Source of the DNA: Bdellovibrionales bacterium RIFOXYC1_FULL_37_79 | GTDB taxonomy: Bacteria; Bdellovibrionota; Bacteriovoracia; Bacteriovoracales; Bacteriovoracaceae | Length of the DNA: 64,000 bases | Reading direction: 5' to 3' | Assembly: GCA_001770015.1 (NCBI GenBank) | Contig: MEQB01000001.1 | Span: 124,001 to 188,000, forward strand | Shown here: positions 44,986-53,812 of the stretch, piece after piece | Numbering within the stretch: the first letter of the stretch is position 1 | Layout: every line of letters starts with the position of its first letter | The notes under the pieces: generated by a model | Told to the model about the DNA's origin: nothing | Database searches by the model: none | What the model saw: the letters and a program-made list of their open reading frames with translations, nothing else | Program-made: the position numbers and the translations under genes

Positions 44986-45999
44986 ATGCAAAAACAAAAG
45001 GCCTTTAAAGATATTGATCAAATACCTATTCACGAATTGTTAAAAATTCCACTCAACCAACTGCGCATATTTCAAGTGCCTGATTATATTAAGGAAGCTC
45101 TGGAAGAGGTTAAAGAGGAGCTCAAGACTAAACATATTCTGATCCGCCCTAAAATGTGGGTCTCAGAAGAATGGATCTGTCCCGATGGCACCGCAGGTAT
45201 CGGGGTGCCATTTTACCTGGGAAGTAATAGGTTACTTCGCATGGAAAAAAAAGAAGTTGGTTTTGTCGAAGGAGAAACCAAGGAAAAGGCCAAAAAATTA
45301 ATCAGACATGAACTAGGCCACGTCGTAGATAATTTATTTCAGCTTAGAAGAAATAGGGAAAGAATTAAGATCTTCGGAAAAAATTCAAAAAAATATCCCA
45401 ATAGGTATGACATCAGGCCCTATAGCAAAAATTATGTGAGACATTTAAAAGATGGTTATGCTCAAGGACATCCGGCAGAGGATTTTGCAGAAACTTTTGC
45501 CGTCTGGCTAGATCCTCAAAGTAATTGGAAGAAAAAATATCAAAACTGGGGATGCTTAAAAAAACTTTTATATATGGATCAGCTGATGCATTCCTTGCAA
45601 GGAGCAAAACCGGTCCAATACGATAAAAATGTCTATTATGAAATACATAGTATGGATAAAACTTATGGGAAATATTTATGGGAGAGAAAGCAAAAATTTA
45701 ATTCGAAGGATACTTTTTGGGATAATTTAAAGTTAGGAGTTAAAGGTCTTTCCAAAACAAATAAAAAAATAAAAATCAAACATTTTTTATCCCGATACGG
45801 GAAAGACATTATCGGTCCGGTGGCGATTGAAACAGGATTGCCCAAATACCTGGTAAAAAGAATGATTGATGATATTAAAAAAAATAATTCAGATTTGATG
45901 ATTGATAGAATACTTCCTTCTAAAGAAATTATGAGTTATCATATAACGGATAAGGCGCATGCTTTTATAAATGAAGGAAGACATTTTATCCGTCTATGA
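44986..45999 (+). CDS. Zincin-like metallopeptidase coupled to an ATP-grasp ligase
   Basis: 337 residues from the ATG at 44986 (GGAG upstream). The HELGH zinc motif is at 108-112 in LIRHELGHVVDN. A second conserved motif YAQGHPAEDFAETFAVW (about 158-174) supplies acidic residues likely to be the third ligand and helix partner. There is no signal peptide, so it works in the cytoplasm. The same HELGHxVD plus YAQ..P.EDFA pair occurs in the exported zincin at 60655. Its TGA overlaps the ATP-grasp ATG by 4 bp, which argues for a joint pathway such as building and trimming a peptide-like product. Substrate unknown. Confidence 0.75.
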   Translation: MQKQKAFKDIDQIPIHELLKIPLNQLRIFQVPDYIKEALEEVKEELKTKHILIRPKMWVSEEWICPDGTAGIGVPFYLGSNRLLRMEKKEVGFVEGETKEKAKKLIRHELGHVVDNLFQLRRNRERIKIFGKNSKKYPNRYDIRPYSKNYVRHLKDGYAQGHPAEDFAETFAVWLDPQSNWKKKYQNWGCLKKLLYMDQLMHSLQGAKPVQYDKNVYYEIHSMDKTYGKYLWERKQKFNSKDTFWDNLKLGVKGLSKTNKKIKIKHFLSRYGKDIIGPVAIETGLPKYLVKRMIDDIKKNNSDLMIDRILPSKEIMSYHITDKAHAFINEGRHFIRL

Positions 46000-47015
46000 A
46001 AAAACTTAAAATTCTGGTTTTGATTCATCCCTCCTTGATTCCACCGACCAATGCCACTCACCATGAGGCAGAAACAATGCCTTGGCGAACTGAACATTAT
46101 GTTATTGGATCGCTGACACATATGGGGCATCAGGTGCAGGTATTGGGGGTGGAAAGTGATTTAAGAGTTATTCAAAAAGCCAAGGAAGATTTTAAACCAC
46201 ACATAGCTTTCAATCTGCTTGAACAATTTGATGGTGAGACCTTATTTGATCATAATGTAGTTTCTTATCTTGAAATGATTAAACTTCCCTATACGGGGTG
46301 TAATCCCAAAGGCCTGATTTTGGCCCGGGATAAATCTCTGTCTAAAAAAATAATGTTTTACCACCGAATAAAAACTCCCTTATTCATGGTTGTGGCCCAG
46401 AATTCCAAATTTAAAAGGCCTAAAAATTTAAAATTTCCCTTGTTCGTAAAATCGTTAACCGAAGAAGGCTCAGTGGGAATTTCCCAAAATTCTATTGTTT
46501 ACGATGATGAAAAACTGCTTGAAAGGATCAAGTTTATTCACGAAACCACTTTTTCGGATGCCATTATAGAAACCTATATTGAGGGGACGGACCTCTATAT
46601 TAGTTTAATGGGGAATAAAAAAGTGGTGCATTATCCACTTTTAGAACTGAAATTTAAAAATGTCCCGGCCGGGTTTCATCATATCGCCACCAGCAAAGTA
46701 AAGTGGGATCCCGAGTACCGCAAGAAATATGATATTGATACTCACGAAGTGAAAGATTTGTCCAAAGAGGATTATAATAACATTGTTAAAACCGGGAAAA
46801 AAATTTACCGGGCCTTAAATTTAAGTGGTTATGCCCGCATTGATTTAAGACTCACACCGGGTAATCGGATATATTTTTTGGAAGCCAATCCCAACCCAGA
46901 TATGGCCAAAACCGATGATTTTGCCATATCTGCTAAAAACGCCGGGGTGTCCTACGAAGAGTTGCTGGAAAAAGCTCTTTCGCTGGGCCTATCTTATTAC
47001 GATAGTATTTGTTAA
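45996..47015 (+). CDS. ATP-grasp ligase related to D-alanine-D-alanine ligase
   Basis: 339 residues. The N-terminal domain is Ddl-like up to LPYTGCNPKGLILARDKSLS, where Ddl has PYTGSGVLASALAMDKDL. The ATP-grasp core includes FPLFVKSLTEEGSVGIS (nucleotide lysine and flexible loop) and the metal-binding end RIDLRL..IYFLEANPNPDM. Serine/tyrosine substrate residues of true Ddl are not kept in the usual places, so a housekeeping Ddl role is unlikely. It should ligate an acid to an amine using ATP. It is coupled to the zincin gene upstream and followed by a small exported protein gene. Confidence 0.78.
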   Translation: MKKLKILVLIHPSLIPPTNATHHEAETMPWRTEHYVIGSLTHMGHQVQVLGVESDLRVIQKAKEDFKPHIAFNLLEQFDGETLFDHNVVSYLEMIKLPYTGCNPKGLILARDKSLSKKIMFYHRIKTPLFMVVAQNSKFKRPKNLKFPLFVKSLTEEGSVGISQNSIVYDDEKLLERIKFIHETTFSDAIIETYIEGTDLYISLMGNKKVVHYPLLELKFKNVPAGFHHIATSKVKWDPEYRKKYDIDTHEVKDLSKEDYNNIVKTGKKIYRALNLSGYARIDLRLTPGNRIYFLEANPNPDMAKTDDFAISAKNAGVSYEELLEKALSLGLSYYDSIC

Positions 47016-47074
47016 TCTTTTCACAATATTCACTTTAGCTTGCGAAAGGTTTACCCCGGAGGTAAACACTGGGA

Positions 47075-47428
47075 ATGACAACATTGATAAGGGTGACTAT
47101 TTTTTGTTTGGGAGTAATAATTGGCCTGGAAACTGCCAAAGCAGAACCCCTACTTTTTAATTCTAAAGAGTCTGATCATTTTGCCACCATTCAAATTAAA
47201 GATTTAAGTCTGGAACCAAGTTTCGACGTGGATATTGATTCTTACTACATAGCACCAGTGGATAAACAAGAGGTGCAAAGTAAAAATAAGAATACCGAAT
47301 TAAGTATTACACCCGGGGAAGATTTGTATAAACTTTTTGAAGACAACAAATATGACATAATGGATACTATCAAAAATTTGGATTTAAAAAAGCCACCCGT
47401 CAAGACAGAGTTAAAAATCAGGTTTTAA
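47075..47428 (+). CDS. Small exported protein downstream of the zincin/ATP-grasp pair
   Basis: 117 residues with a signal peptide (MTTLIRVTIFCLGVIIGLET, cleaved near AKA). The mature part is short (about 95 residues), acidic, cysteine-free and low in complexity. A helix near the C-terminus (LYKLFEDNKYDIMDTIKNL) is the most ordered piece. It lies 59 bp after the ATP-grasp gene on the same strand, with GGGA before the ATG, so it may be in the operon. A role as substrate of the neighbouring enzymes is possible but unsupported, because it is exported and they appear cytoplasmic. Confidence 0.5.
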   Translation: MTTLIRVTIFCLGVIIGLETAKAEPLLFNSKESDHFATIQIKDLSLEPSFDVDIDSYYIAPVDKQEVQSKNKNTELSITPGEDLYKLFEDNKYDIMDTIKNLDLKKPPVKTELKIRF

Positions 47429-47435
47429 ATTTTTT

Positions 47436-48317
47436 TTAAAGTTTAAAGTTGGCCATGATATGTGCGGAGATAGGGTTGACAATTTTTCGTTGTGCCGTCA
47501 CCATCCAATAATCAGTGGTAACTTGAGACAGAGTTCCTATTTCAACTAGTTTTTTTGCCATGATATATTCTTGGCCGGCAAATTGGGGAAGTACCACCAG
47601 TCCCATCCCCGCTATTCCCATAAGTTTTTGAAAGGTAGTATCCTGGGTTTCGATGGTGACATCGATATCAATTTTTCTTTTGTAAAAGAATTTATCAATA
47701 TCAAGTCTTATCTGACTATGGGGGGTTGGTAAAATAAATGGCTGTCCCCCCAATGATTTAGGAAAATCTTTTTTTAGATTGGCATAATTGGAGGTACCAA
47801 AGACGGCCATGGGTATGCGAGATAAGAGTTTGGTATCAAGTGGGGTGGAAACGTTGGTACTGGGTGGAGCATCGGTGACAATGAGGTCAATTTTGTGATT
47901 GATCAGTTGATCGATAATAAATTTGGCACTGCCTTCCAGTATGATAATCTTGGTATCCATCTCGCGGCGAATATGCTCAATGATTTTTAGAATAAATGAT
48001 TTAGGGATGCTTTCCAGGGTTCCGATATGCACCTGTCTTCTGATGGCCAGGGTTTTATCATCCATGACCTCCAGCAGTTCTCGGCCCAGCTTGAAGATGT
48101 GATTGGCATATTCCAAAACAATTTCGCCAGCCTCGGTTAGAAAAAGTGCGCGGTTTTTGCGCTCAAAAAGCTGCTCCCCTAAGGATTCTTCTAAAACTTT
48201 TAATTGAGCCGACAAGGCGGGCTGTCCGAGATGGAGTTTTTTGGAAGCCTTGGAAATGCTGCCTTCTTCGGCGATGGTTTTAAAATAATAGAGGTGATGA
48301 TAGTTAAGCCAGCGCAT
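47436..48317 (-). CDS. nhaR: LysR-family regulator, NhaR-like
   Basis: 293 residues. The N-terminal winged helix (WLNYHHLYYFKTIAEEGSIS..LSAQLKVLEE) closely follows E. coli NhaR, which begins INYNHLYYFWHVYKEGS. The C-terminal effector domain begins at about residue 90 (QVHIGTLESIPKSFI). NhaR activates the Na+/H+ antiporter gene nhaA in E. coli; no antiporter is adjacent here, so the target is open. It converges on the small exported-protein gene with 7 bp between stops. Confidence 0.82.
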   Translation of the reverse strand: MRWLNYHHLYYFKTIAEEGSISKASKKLHLGQPALSAQLKVLEESLGEQLFERKNRALFLTEAGEIVLEYANHIFKLGRELLEVMDDKTLAIRRQVHIGTLESIPKSFILKIIEHIRREMDTKIIILEGSAKFIIDQLINHKIDLIVTDAPPSTNVSTPLDTKLLSRIPMAVFGTSNYANLKKDFPKSLGGQPFILPTPHSQIRLDIDKFFYKRKIDIDVTIETQDTTFQKLMGIAGMGLVVLPQFAGQEYIMAKKLVEIGTLSQVTTDYWMVTAQRKIVNPISAHIMANFKL

Positions 48318-48408
48318 ATATTAAACCTGGGTTTTTTGAGTTTGTAATATCTATAAGAATTTGGTGGGGAAGTAAAGATGATTGTTCGATTTTATCGAAG
48401 AAATCAGG

Positions 48409-48792
48409 TTATTCGGTTACATCAAGTTTAACGTCAATGCTATATTTCTTGGCCAGGCGGTGGATAATTTCTTCCACTTTGTTACCAGAGATAAGTTCAC
48501 CAATAATGGAGAAGCGGTTTACTTTATTGGTTTTGCATCCGTTTTCACAACGATAATCTGCCGAAAATAGCTGGTAATTCCGGATGGGTTCCTTATTTTG
48601 AAAACTGGAAAACCAAACCATGAATTCTTCGATTTTGGCCTCAAGATTTTGGGCAATTTCTTCTTTGGTTTCCTTGGTGATGTTGTAGAGAAATTGTCTG
48701 GATTGTTTAGATTTCCCATTTATAGTGAGGTGAATAACACCGTGGGGTGAAAGACTCATTGTGTCGCTGAAACACACAGGGCAATAGGGCAT
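48409..48792 (-). CDS. Small protein with paired CxxC-like motifs, function unknown
   Basis: 127 residues with a strong GAGGAG ribosome site. An N-terminal CPVC (residues 4-7) and an internal CENGC form a likely zinc-binding set of four cysteines, split by a helical segment (ETKEEIAQNLEAKIEEFMVWF). No signal peptide. The split zinc knuckle suggests a nucleic-acid or protein-binding adaptor. It is divergent from the zincin lipoprotein gene. No family recognised. Confidence 0.55.
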   Translation of the reverse strand: MPYCPVCFSDTMSLSPHGVIHLTINGKSKQSRQFLYNITKETKEEIAQNLEAKIEEFMVWFSSFQNKEPIRNYQLFSADYRCENGCKTNKVNRFSIIGELISGNKVEEIIHRLAKKYSIDVKLDVTE

Positions 48793-48899
48793 GAAAAAAA
48801 CTCCTCAATATTTTTTTAAATTTCAATCACTATTCTAAATTAAAAAAACAATGAATGCAATAATTGACATAGTCAAGGGTAGATAATAGCATCCGGCCC

Positions 48900-49595
48900 A
48901 TGCGGTTAGTGATGTTTTTCATCTTTTTTTATCTGGCTGGGTGTGGAATAGGACTAAATCTTCCCAAGCATGATTCGAGATTTAATTCCATTTTAAACCA
49001 ATTCCAACAGGATGCTGCCTTTTTCGGAAAAAATGCCGATACGTCAAAAATTAGTGTTGCCTTTGGTAATCCCAGAAAAGAATACGAACTGCTGGGGGTG
49101 ATCAAGCTCACCAAAGATCTCGGTAATGTTGATGCGATTTGTTTGATGGTTCCTAAAGATAGTAATGAAATTGGTAAAACCTTTTACCGGTCTATGTATG
49201 GAAGACATGCTGGGGACAGAATTATTATTGTGGATCAGTCATTTCAAAGGAAAACAGCTGAAGAAATTGAGATTCTGGTTTATCACGAGCTGGGCCATTG
49301 CGCTTTGAATTTACCTCACAAGGAAGATCAAGTAATCATGTCTTCTGTCAGTAACGGGACAGTCTTGGGAATTTATCGTTATTTTTATCTTAGGGAAATG
49401 TTTTTAAACAATAAAAATTACCCACTATTTATTTATCCGCTGGAGGCCAAAGATTTGGATGATAATGATAATCTCGAACTGGTTTACCAGGTTGATTACT
49501 ATAGTTTTGGCAAAAGACTGAAAAACGAACTTTACTTTGATCATAATAAAGAAAAGTTTTTATTTTTGGATGATGTAGTGGAGTCCTCTCTTTAA
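48900..49595 (+). CDS. Zincin metallopeptidase lipoprotein
   Basis: 231 residues. The lipobox LAGC (Cys15) after a short hydrophobic stretch marks a lipoprotein signal. The zinc motif HELGHCALNLPH (129-140) gives HExxH plus a histidine seven residues after the second His, one more than in metzincins. The later IMSS recalls a Met-turn. A family of putative metallopeptidases with HELGHCxLxxxH has this spacing. It should be an outer-membrane- or periplasm-anchored protease. Its stop overlaps the amidotransferase stop by 4 bp. Substrate unknown. Confidence 0.75.
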   Translation: MRLVMFFIFFYLAGCGIGLNLPKHDSRFNSILNQFQQDAAFFGKNADTSKISVAFGNPRKEYELLGVIKLTKDLGNVDAICLMVPKDSNEIGKTFYRSMYGRHAGDRIIIVDQSFQRKTAEEIEILVYHELGHCALNLPHKEDQVIMSSVSNGTVLGIYRYFYLREMFLNNKNYPLFIYPLEAKDLDDNDNLELVYQVDYYSFGKRLKNELYFDHNKEKFLFLDDVVESSL

Positions 49596-50239
49596 GGATG
49601 AAGGAAGGTTTTGATTAATTGATCAATCAACGAAAAGCCGTCCGACATTGCTTGTTTTAATGGCGGATTAAAAGGCGGATTTATCTCCAGGGCCTTGAGA
49701 ATAAAATCAGCGGTTGCTTCAGGATGACATTGAATCCCAACATAGGGTAGCTGTTGGTGACCAATCATATCGTAGGTGCATTCACCGGAGGTGCCCAGAT
49801 GAATAAAATTGGCAGGCAGATTTTTTACTTCATAGCCATGGGCCTTAATGAGGTTAAAGCTGGTGCCTTTTTTAAAGCAAAGATGGTCGTTGATGATATC
49901 AACTTTTCGAAAACCCCGGTAATCTTGTGAACATTTTCCAATCGTGGCACCAAAAGCGTGTGCCATCAGTTGATGGCCAAAACAAATCCCGATTACGGGG
50001 ATGTGTTTTTCAATTTTCTTTTTCATAATGTTCATTAAAGCGATTTGCCAAGGCAATTTATCTTCCACGTTGGATTTGCTACCTAGAATAATATAGCCCG
50101 ATGCTTGATTTTCATTGAGATAGTCCAAGCTAAAGTTCGGGGCATCATGATAGGTGACCGGCAGATTATTGCGGGTTACGATTCCATTATAACAATGAAG
50201 AGATTTCCGGATAATGGCACAATCAATAATGGCAAGCAT
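49592..50239 (-). CDS. Class I glutamine amidotransferase domain protein
   Basis: 215 residues. The nucleophile elbow is GICFGHQLMAHAFG (Cys86) and the catalytic His-Glu is in GIQCHPEA, completing the triad of the class I (GuaA/TrpG-like) fold. No synthetase domain is fused or adjacent, so either it feeds ammonia to a partner encoded elsewhere or it is a stand-alone gamma-glutamyl hydrolase-like enzyme. It begins 2 bp after the M48 protease gene, so they form an operon. Confidence 0.82.
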   Translation of the reverse strand: MLAIIDCAIIRKSLHCYNGIVTRNNLPVTYHDAPNFSLDYLNENQASGYIILGSKSNVEDKLPWQIALMNIMKKKIEKHIPVIGICFGHQLMAHAFGATIGKCSQDYRGFRKVDIINDHLCFKKGTSFNLIKAHGYEVKNLPANFIHLGTSGECTYDMIGHQQLPYVGIQCHPEATADFILKALEINPPFNPPLKQAMSDGFSLIDQLIKTFLHP

Positions 50240-50241
50240 GA

Positions 50242-51480
50242 TTACTCCGTTAGGTTTTGGATACGTTCAATGGCAGGAGGGTGAGAGTGATAAAATTTTG
50301 AATAGAGGGGATCAGGAGTCAGGTTGCCGGCATTATCCCGATAGAGTTTTTTTAAAGCAGAAATGAGATCAGATTTGTTGGCATATTGTCGGGCAAAATG
50401 ATCCGCTTCAAATTCATGGGACCTGGAGATGAAGGACAAAAGTGGCGTAAGCAGAAAAGTATAGATGGGGGCCACCATCAGGAATAATGCAATTCCCAGC
50501 CATGGTGTTATCATATTGACGCCGTGACCTTCATAAAAAATAGGAGAATGATAAACCAGGCCCAAAAGATAAAAACCTATCAGTGTAAAAAGAATATCGG
50601 TGAGGATGTGCTTTAAAACGTGTTTATGCTTGAAGTGGCCAAGCTCGTGGGCCAAAATGGCAATGATTTCATTGTCAGTGAGGGTGCCGAGCAAGGTATC
50701 ATAGAAGACGACCCGCTTATTTTTGCCAAAGCCAGTAAAATAAGCATTGCCATGTTTGCTTCTTTTAGAAGCATCCATCACCATGATTTCTTTGGAGAAG
50801 AAATTGGCAGATTGAAGAAGATTTTTTATTTTTTCGGCGAGTCCTTCGGAGCTTAGAGGTGTAAATTTATTAAACAGTGGTGCGATCCAAGTGGGGTAGA
50901 TGAAAATCATAAAAAGTTTGACTATCGTAATAAAAATCCATGCGTACAACCACCATTTACTATCGGCCTGGATCATCAAATAAAGGATCGTGGCGATCAC
51001 CGGTATTCCAATAATAAGCGAAATTAATATTTCCTTAAGTATATCCATCACAAATATTTTGGTGGTTGTCTTGTTAAAACCAAATCTCGCTTCAATCACA
51101 AATGTAGAATAAATATTTTCCGGAAGTTGTAATAGTAGTCCTATTAAACCAAGTACTAGAAAGAAGATGGTGCCTGTAAAAAGATCATTTAAGTGGAGCA
51201 GGCTGACGGTAGATTGGATAAGATTGAGTCCTCCTCCTAGCGTCCAAATAAGTATCATAGAAAAATTGATTAGATAAAAAAGATAACCAGTTTTTATTTT
51301 GGTAAGATTGTAACGAGCAGCTTTTTGGTGATCATCCAAAGAAATAGTGTCACTGAAAAGATTGGGTACTGTAAATTGATTCAAGTTAATATGTACTTGA
51401 TTCCGGTAATCCAAATAAAAGATCAGAATTATTTTAAAAACGAAAAAGCCTAAAAATATTGCAGTAACGGTACTAGTCAT
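50242..51480 (-). CDS. Integral-membrane M48 metalloprotease (Ste24-like)
   Basis: 412 residues from the ATG at 51480, which has AAGGA upstream; a longer reading to 51528 has no ribosome site. Several membrane helices are followed by the cytoplasmic/peripheral catalytic region with HELGH at 278-282 (AILAHELGHFKHKHV). The M48 third-ligand motif EFEAD is at 356-360. The layout and length fit the Ste24/CAAX-protease branch rather than the shorter HtpX. In bacteria these are quality-control proteases of membrane proteins. The downstream gene encodes the glutamine amidotransferase. Confidence 0.88.
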   Translation of the reverse strand: MTSTVTAIFLGFFVFKIILIFYLDYRNQVHINLNQFTVPNLFSDTISLDDHQKAARYNLTKIKTGYLFYLINFSMILIWTLGGGLNLIQSTVSLLHLNDLFTGTIFFLVLGLIGLLLQLPENIYSTFVIEARFGFNKTTTKIFVMDILKEILISLIIGIPVIATILYLMIQADSKWWLYAWIFITIVKLFMIFIYPTWIAPLFNKFTPLSSEGLAEKIKNLLQSANFFSKEIMVMDASKRSKHGNAYFTGFGKNKRVVFYDTLLGTLTDNEIIAILAHELGHFKHKHVLKHILTDILFTLIGFYLLGLVYHSPIFYEGHGVNMITPWLGIALFLMVAPIYTFLLTPLLSFISRSHEFEADHFARQYANKSDLISALKKLYRDNAGNLTPDPLYSKFYHSHPPAIERIQNLTE

Positions 51481-51579
51481 GATCAAGTTCCTTAAGTATT
51501 TTGTTGCAGTCCAAGATATATCTAGCATATATTGCGACTAACGACTACCGTCTTTTTGATGATTATGAGAGGAGGATTT

Positions 51580-52683
51580 ATGCGTTTAGTGTTATTAATT
51601 CTTTTTGTTTTACCAATCATGACATCGGCCCAGGATTTATCCAGGCTTGATTTTATGTTTTATAATGTGGAAAATTTGTTTGATGCTGTACATGATAAAG
51701 GTAAGGATGATTGGAGCTTTCTTCCCAATTCTTTAAAGGAAAAAAAAGAACAATGTAAAAAAATTAAAAATGATTATTACCAAAACGAGTGTTTGAAAAC
51801 CGATTGGACCGGTCAAAAATTAGAAATCAAATTATCCAATATTCGGGATGTCATCACCAGTAAAAAGGACAGTCTTCCAGATTTTTTAGGACTTTGTGAA
51901 ATCGAAAATGAATCGGTGGTTAAAATGCTGGCAGATAAAATTGGTTATAAGAAAATCATTGTGGCAAACGGTCCGGATGAAAGGGGGGTGGATGTGGCCT
52001 TGATCTATAGGGATCATGAAAAGATAAAATATATAAGTCATCAGGAACATGAATTAAAAGGTAAGTCGTTTAAAGGCAAACCAACCCGGACCATTTTAGA
52101 AGTAAATTTTATGATAAATGGAATTTATCCGTTATCCTTGTTGATTAACCACTGGCCAAGCCAGGCCAACCCTTCGGAGTCCCGGATCATGGCTGCTAAG
52201 AAAGTGATGGAAATTGTCAATCAAAAGACCAAAAAAAATGGCCAACAGGCCATGATTGTCATGGGGGATTTTAACACGATTCCTACTGATTACCCACATC
52301 CGTTTAATGAAGTCCTATTAAAAGATAAAATTTTGGTGGATCTCCACCTTGAATATATGGATGCTAAAAAAATTTCCAGGGAAGAAAAAAGCAGCATGCC
52401 AAATGGAACTTATTTTTATTACAAGGATATGGCCTGGAATTTATTGGATCGTTTTTTTGTCACTCAAAATCTTTTAAAGAATAAAAAATTTAAGATTAAT
52501 CTGAAAAGTTATCAGATTTATACTCCAGATTTTATCAAAGATGAATTTGTCTATGATCGGGCGGGTTACAACAAGGGTACCAAAATTTTGGGGGTGCCGA
52601 AAAGTTATAATTTTGAAGCCGATCAGGCCAAGGAAGCCGGGTATTCGGATCATTTTCCCATTACATTTGGTTTGGATCTCTAG
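51580..52683 (+). CDS. Exported endonuclease/exonuclease/phosphatase-family protein
   Basis: 367 residues from the ATG at 51580 (GGAGG 6 nt upstream). The signal peptide (MRLVLLILFVLPIMTSAQ) sends it out of the cytoplasm. EEP motifs appear in order: MFYNVENLFD, GLCEIENE, LINHWPSQ, MGDFNTIP and YSDHFPITF, giving the Asn, Glu, His, Asp-Asn and Asp-His catalytic set. Substrate may be extracellular DNA/RNA or a phospholipid/phosphoester. Its 3' end overlaps the convergent DUF4911 gene by 23 bp. Confidence 0.85.
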   Translation: MRLVLLILFVLPIMTSAQDLSRLDFMFYNVENLFDAVHDKGKDDWSFLPNSLKEKKEQCKKIKNDYYQNECLKTDWTGQKLEIKLSNIRDVITSKKDSLPDFLGLCEIENESVVKMLADKIGYKKIIVANGPDERGVDVALIYRDHEKIKYISHQEHELKGKSFKGKPTRTILEVNFMINGIYPLSLLINHWPSQANPSESRIMAAKKVMEIVNQKTKKNGQQAMIVMGDFNTIPTDYPHPFNEVLLKDKILVDLHLEYMDAKKISREEKSSMPNGTYFYYKDMAWNLLDRFFVTQNLLKNKKFKINLKSYQIYTPDFIKDEFVYDRAGYNKGTKILGVPKSYNFEADQAKEAGYSDHFPITFGLDL

Positions 52684-52939
52684 TATCTTTAATTGTTTGA
52701 TCCGAGAGTATTTCAATGTTGGCAAGAGTTTTCATTTCTTCTAATAGGTGATTAATTTCGTTGGTCAAACTTAAACACCCGTTCATTTCAATATCACGGT
52801 AACCGAGTTGTTTATCATTATCCAAAGTCGTATGGAATAAAAGTCCTTCGTGGGACTCCAGCAGATAGTAAACAAAATTTGCCTTGTCTTTGGGGACACG
52901 AATAATTAATCTTCTAATCTTTCTCATTCTATCTATCAT
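52661..52939 (-). CDS. DUF4911 family small protein
   Basis: 92 residues; a start at the second Met (52927) is also possible. The pattern RRLIIRVPKDKANFVYYLLESHEGLL and the C-terminal helix LTNEINHLLEEMKTL fit DUF4911, a small ferredoxin-like-fold family of unknown function. No signal peptide. It converges on the EEP gene, sharing 23 bp. The overlap is real in both frames and both ends look natural. Confidence 0.65.
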   Translation of the reverse strand: MIDRMRKIRRLIIRVPKDKANFVYYLLESHEGLLFHTTLDNDKQLGYRDIEMNGCLSLTNEINHLLEEMKTLANIEILSDQTIKDTRDPNQM

Positions 52940-53052
52940 TATATACCATTATTGATTGACGATGCTGATAATTCCTTTAAAATGGAAATATGATCATATC
53001 ATATTGAAAAATTTGTTGTTTTAAAAGTTTTATTGGTCATAAAGGACACGTA

Positions 53053-53793
53053 GTGAAGAAAAAATTCAAAACCATTTCCAATATAAAGTGTAGGCAGATT
53101 GGCGCAATGACAATACTGTTTTTTATTTTAACTAGCTGTAGTTATGTCAGTAGAAGGAATAAGGATTTTGAGGCAGGTCAAGATGGTAGTGTGAAAGCGT
53201 CAGGTCAAATGGTTCCCAAAGAAGAATATGATGCATTAATGAGCAAATATAATCAGCTATCCGCAAGTCAGCAAACACCTGCAGGGGAACGGGTTAGTGA
53301 GGAACTTATAAATGAATTATCCTCTACTCCGAAAGCTGAGTTGGCAGAAACCATTGATGTTTTTGATCAGCAGCCCAAAAATGAAATAAACCCAATCACC
53401 CAGACCAAACCACCGATAGTCATCGACGATCCCAATGTTGTGGTGCCTGACAATGAAGTTGAAGAACAATTTGCCAAGCTGAAAAAAGCGGAAGAGTTAA
53501 TTGAGGCCAAACAATTTGATGAAGCCTTAAATTATATCAAAAGAGATACTGAAAAATCATCCATCCGCCAGGTTAGGGTCAAGGCCAAATTTTTACTGGG
53601 TGAATTACTGCTTCAACAAAATGAATATGATCTGGCCATGCAAATGTTTGAAGAGATCATTAATCAATATGCGTTTTCCGGGTTAGTGATAAAGACATTG
53701 GGGCGATTGATTCTTTGCTCGGAGAAACTAAAATTAGAAGATAAAAAAACAAAATATTTTTCAATGTTAAATGATATTTTTGGTACAGGATGA
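53053..53793 (+). CDS. Lipoprotein with TPR-like C-terminus, paired with a LysM protein
   Basis: 246 residues from a GTG start with AAAGGA upstream. An N-terminal basic stretch and hydrophobic segment end in the lipobox LTSC (Cys at about 29). A disordered Pro/Gln/Glu linker (about 40-135) precedes a helical repeat region (AEELIEAKQFDEALNYIKR, ELLLQQNEYDLAMQMFEEI) typical of TPR repeats. It lies 19 bp before the LysM-protein gene, and the pair probably forms an envelope complex. No family recognised beyond TPR. Confidence 0.65.
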   Translation: MKKKFKTISNIKCRQIGAMTILFFILTSCSYVSRRNKDFEAGQDGSVKASGQMVPKEEYDALMSKYNQLSASQQTPAGERVSEELINELSSTPKAELAETIDVFDQQPKNEINPITQTKPPIVIDDPNVVVPDNEVEEQFAKLKKAEELIEAKQFDEALNYIKRDTEKSSIRQVRVKAKFLLGELLLQQNEYDLAMQMFEEIINQYAFSGLVIKTLGRLILCSEKLKLEDKKTKYFSMLNDIFGTG

Positions 53794-53812
53794 ACCGAAA
53801 TGGAGAACATGG

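Noticed and set aside
45996-47015. Housekeeping D-alanine-D-alanine ligase (ddl)
   Set aside because: Ddl-like core, but substrate-site residues differ and the gene is coupled to a zincin rather than to mur/fts genes.
46915-47160. Open frame overlapping the ATP-grasp 3' end
   Set aside because: Out of frame with both well-supported neighbours and lacking a ribosome site.
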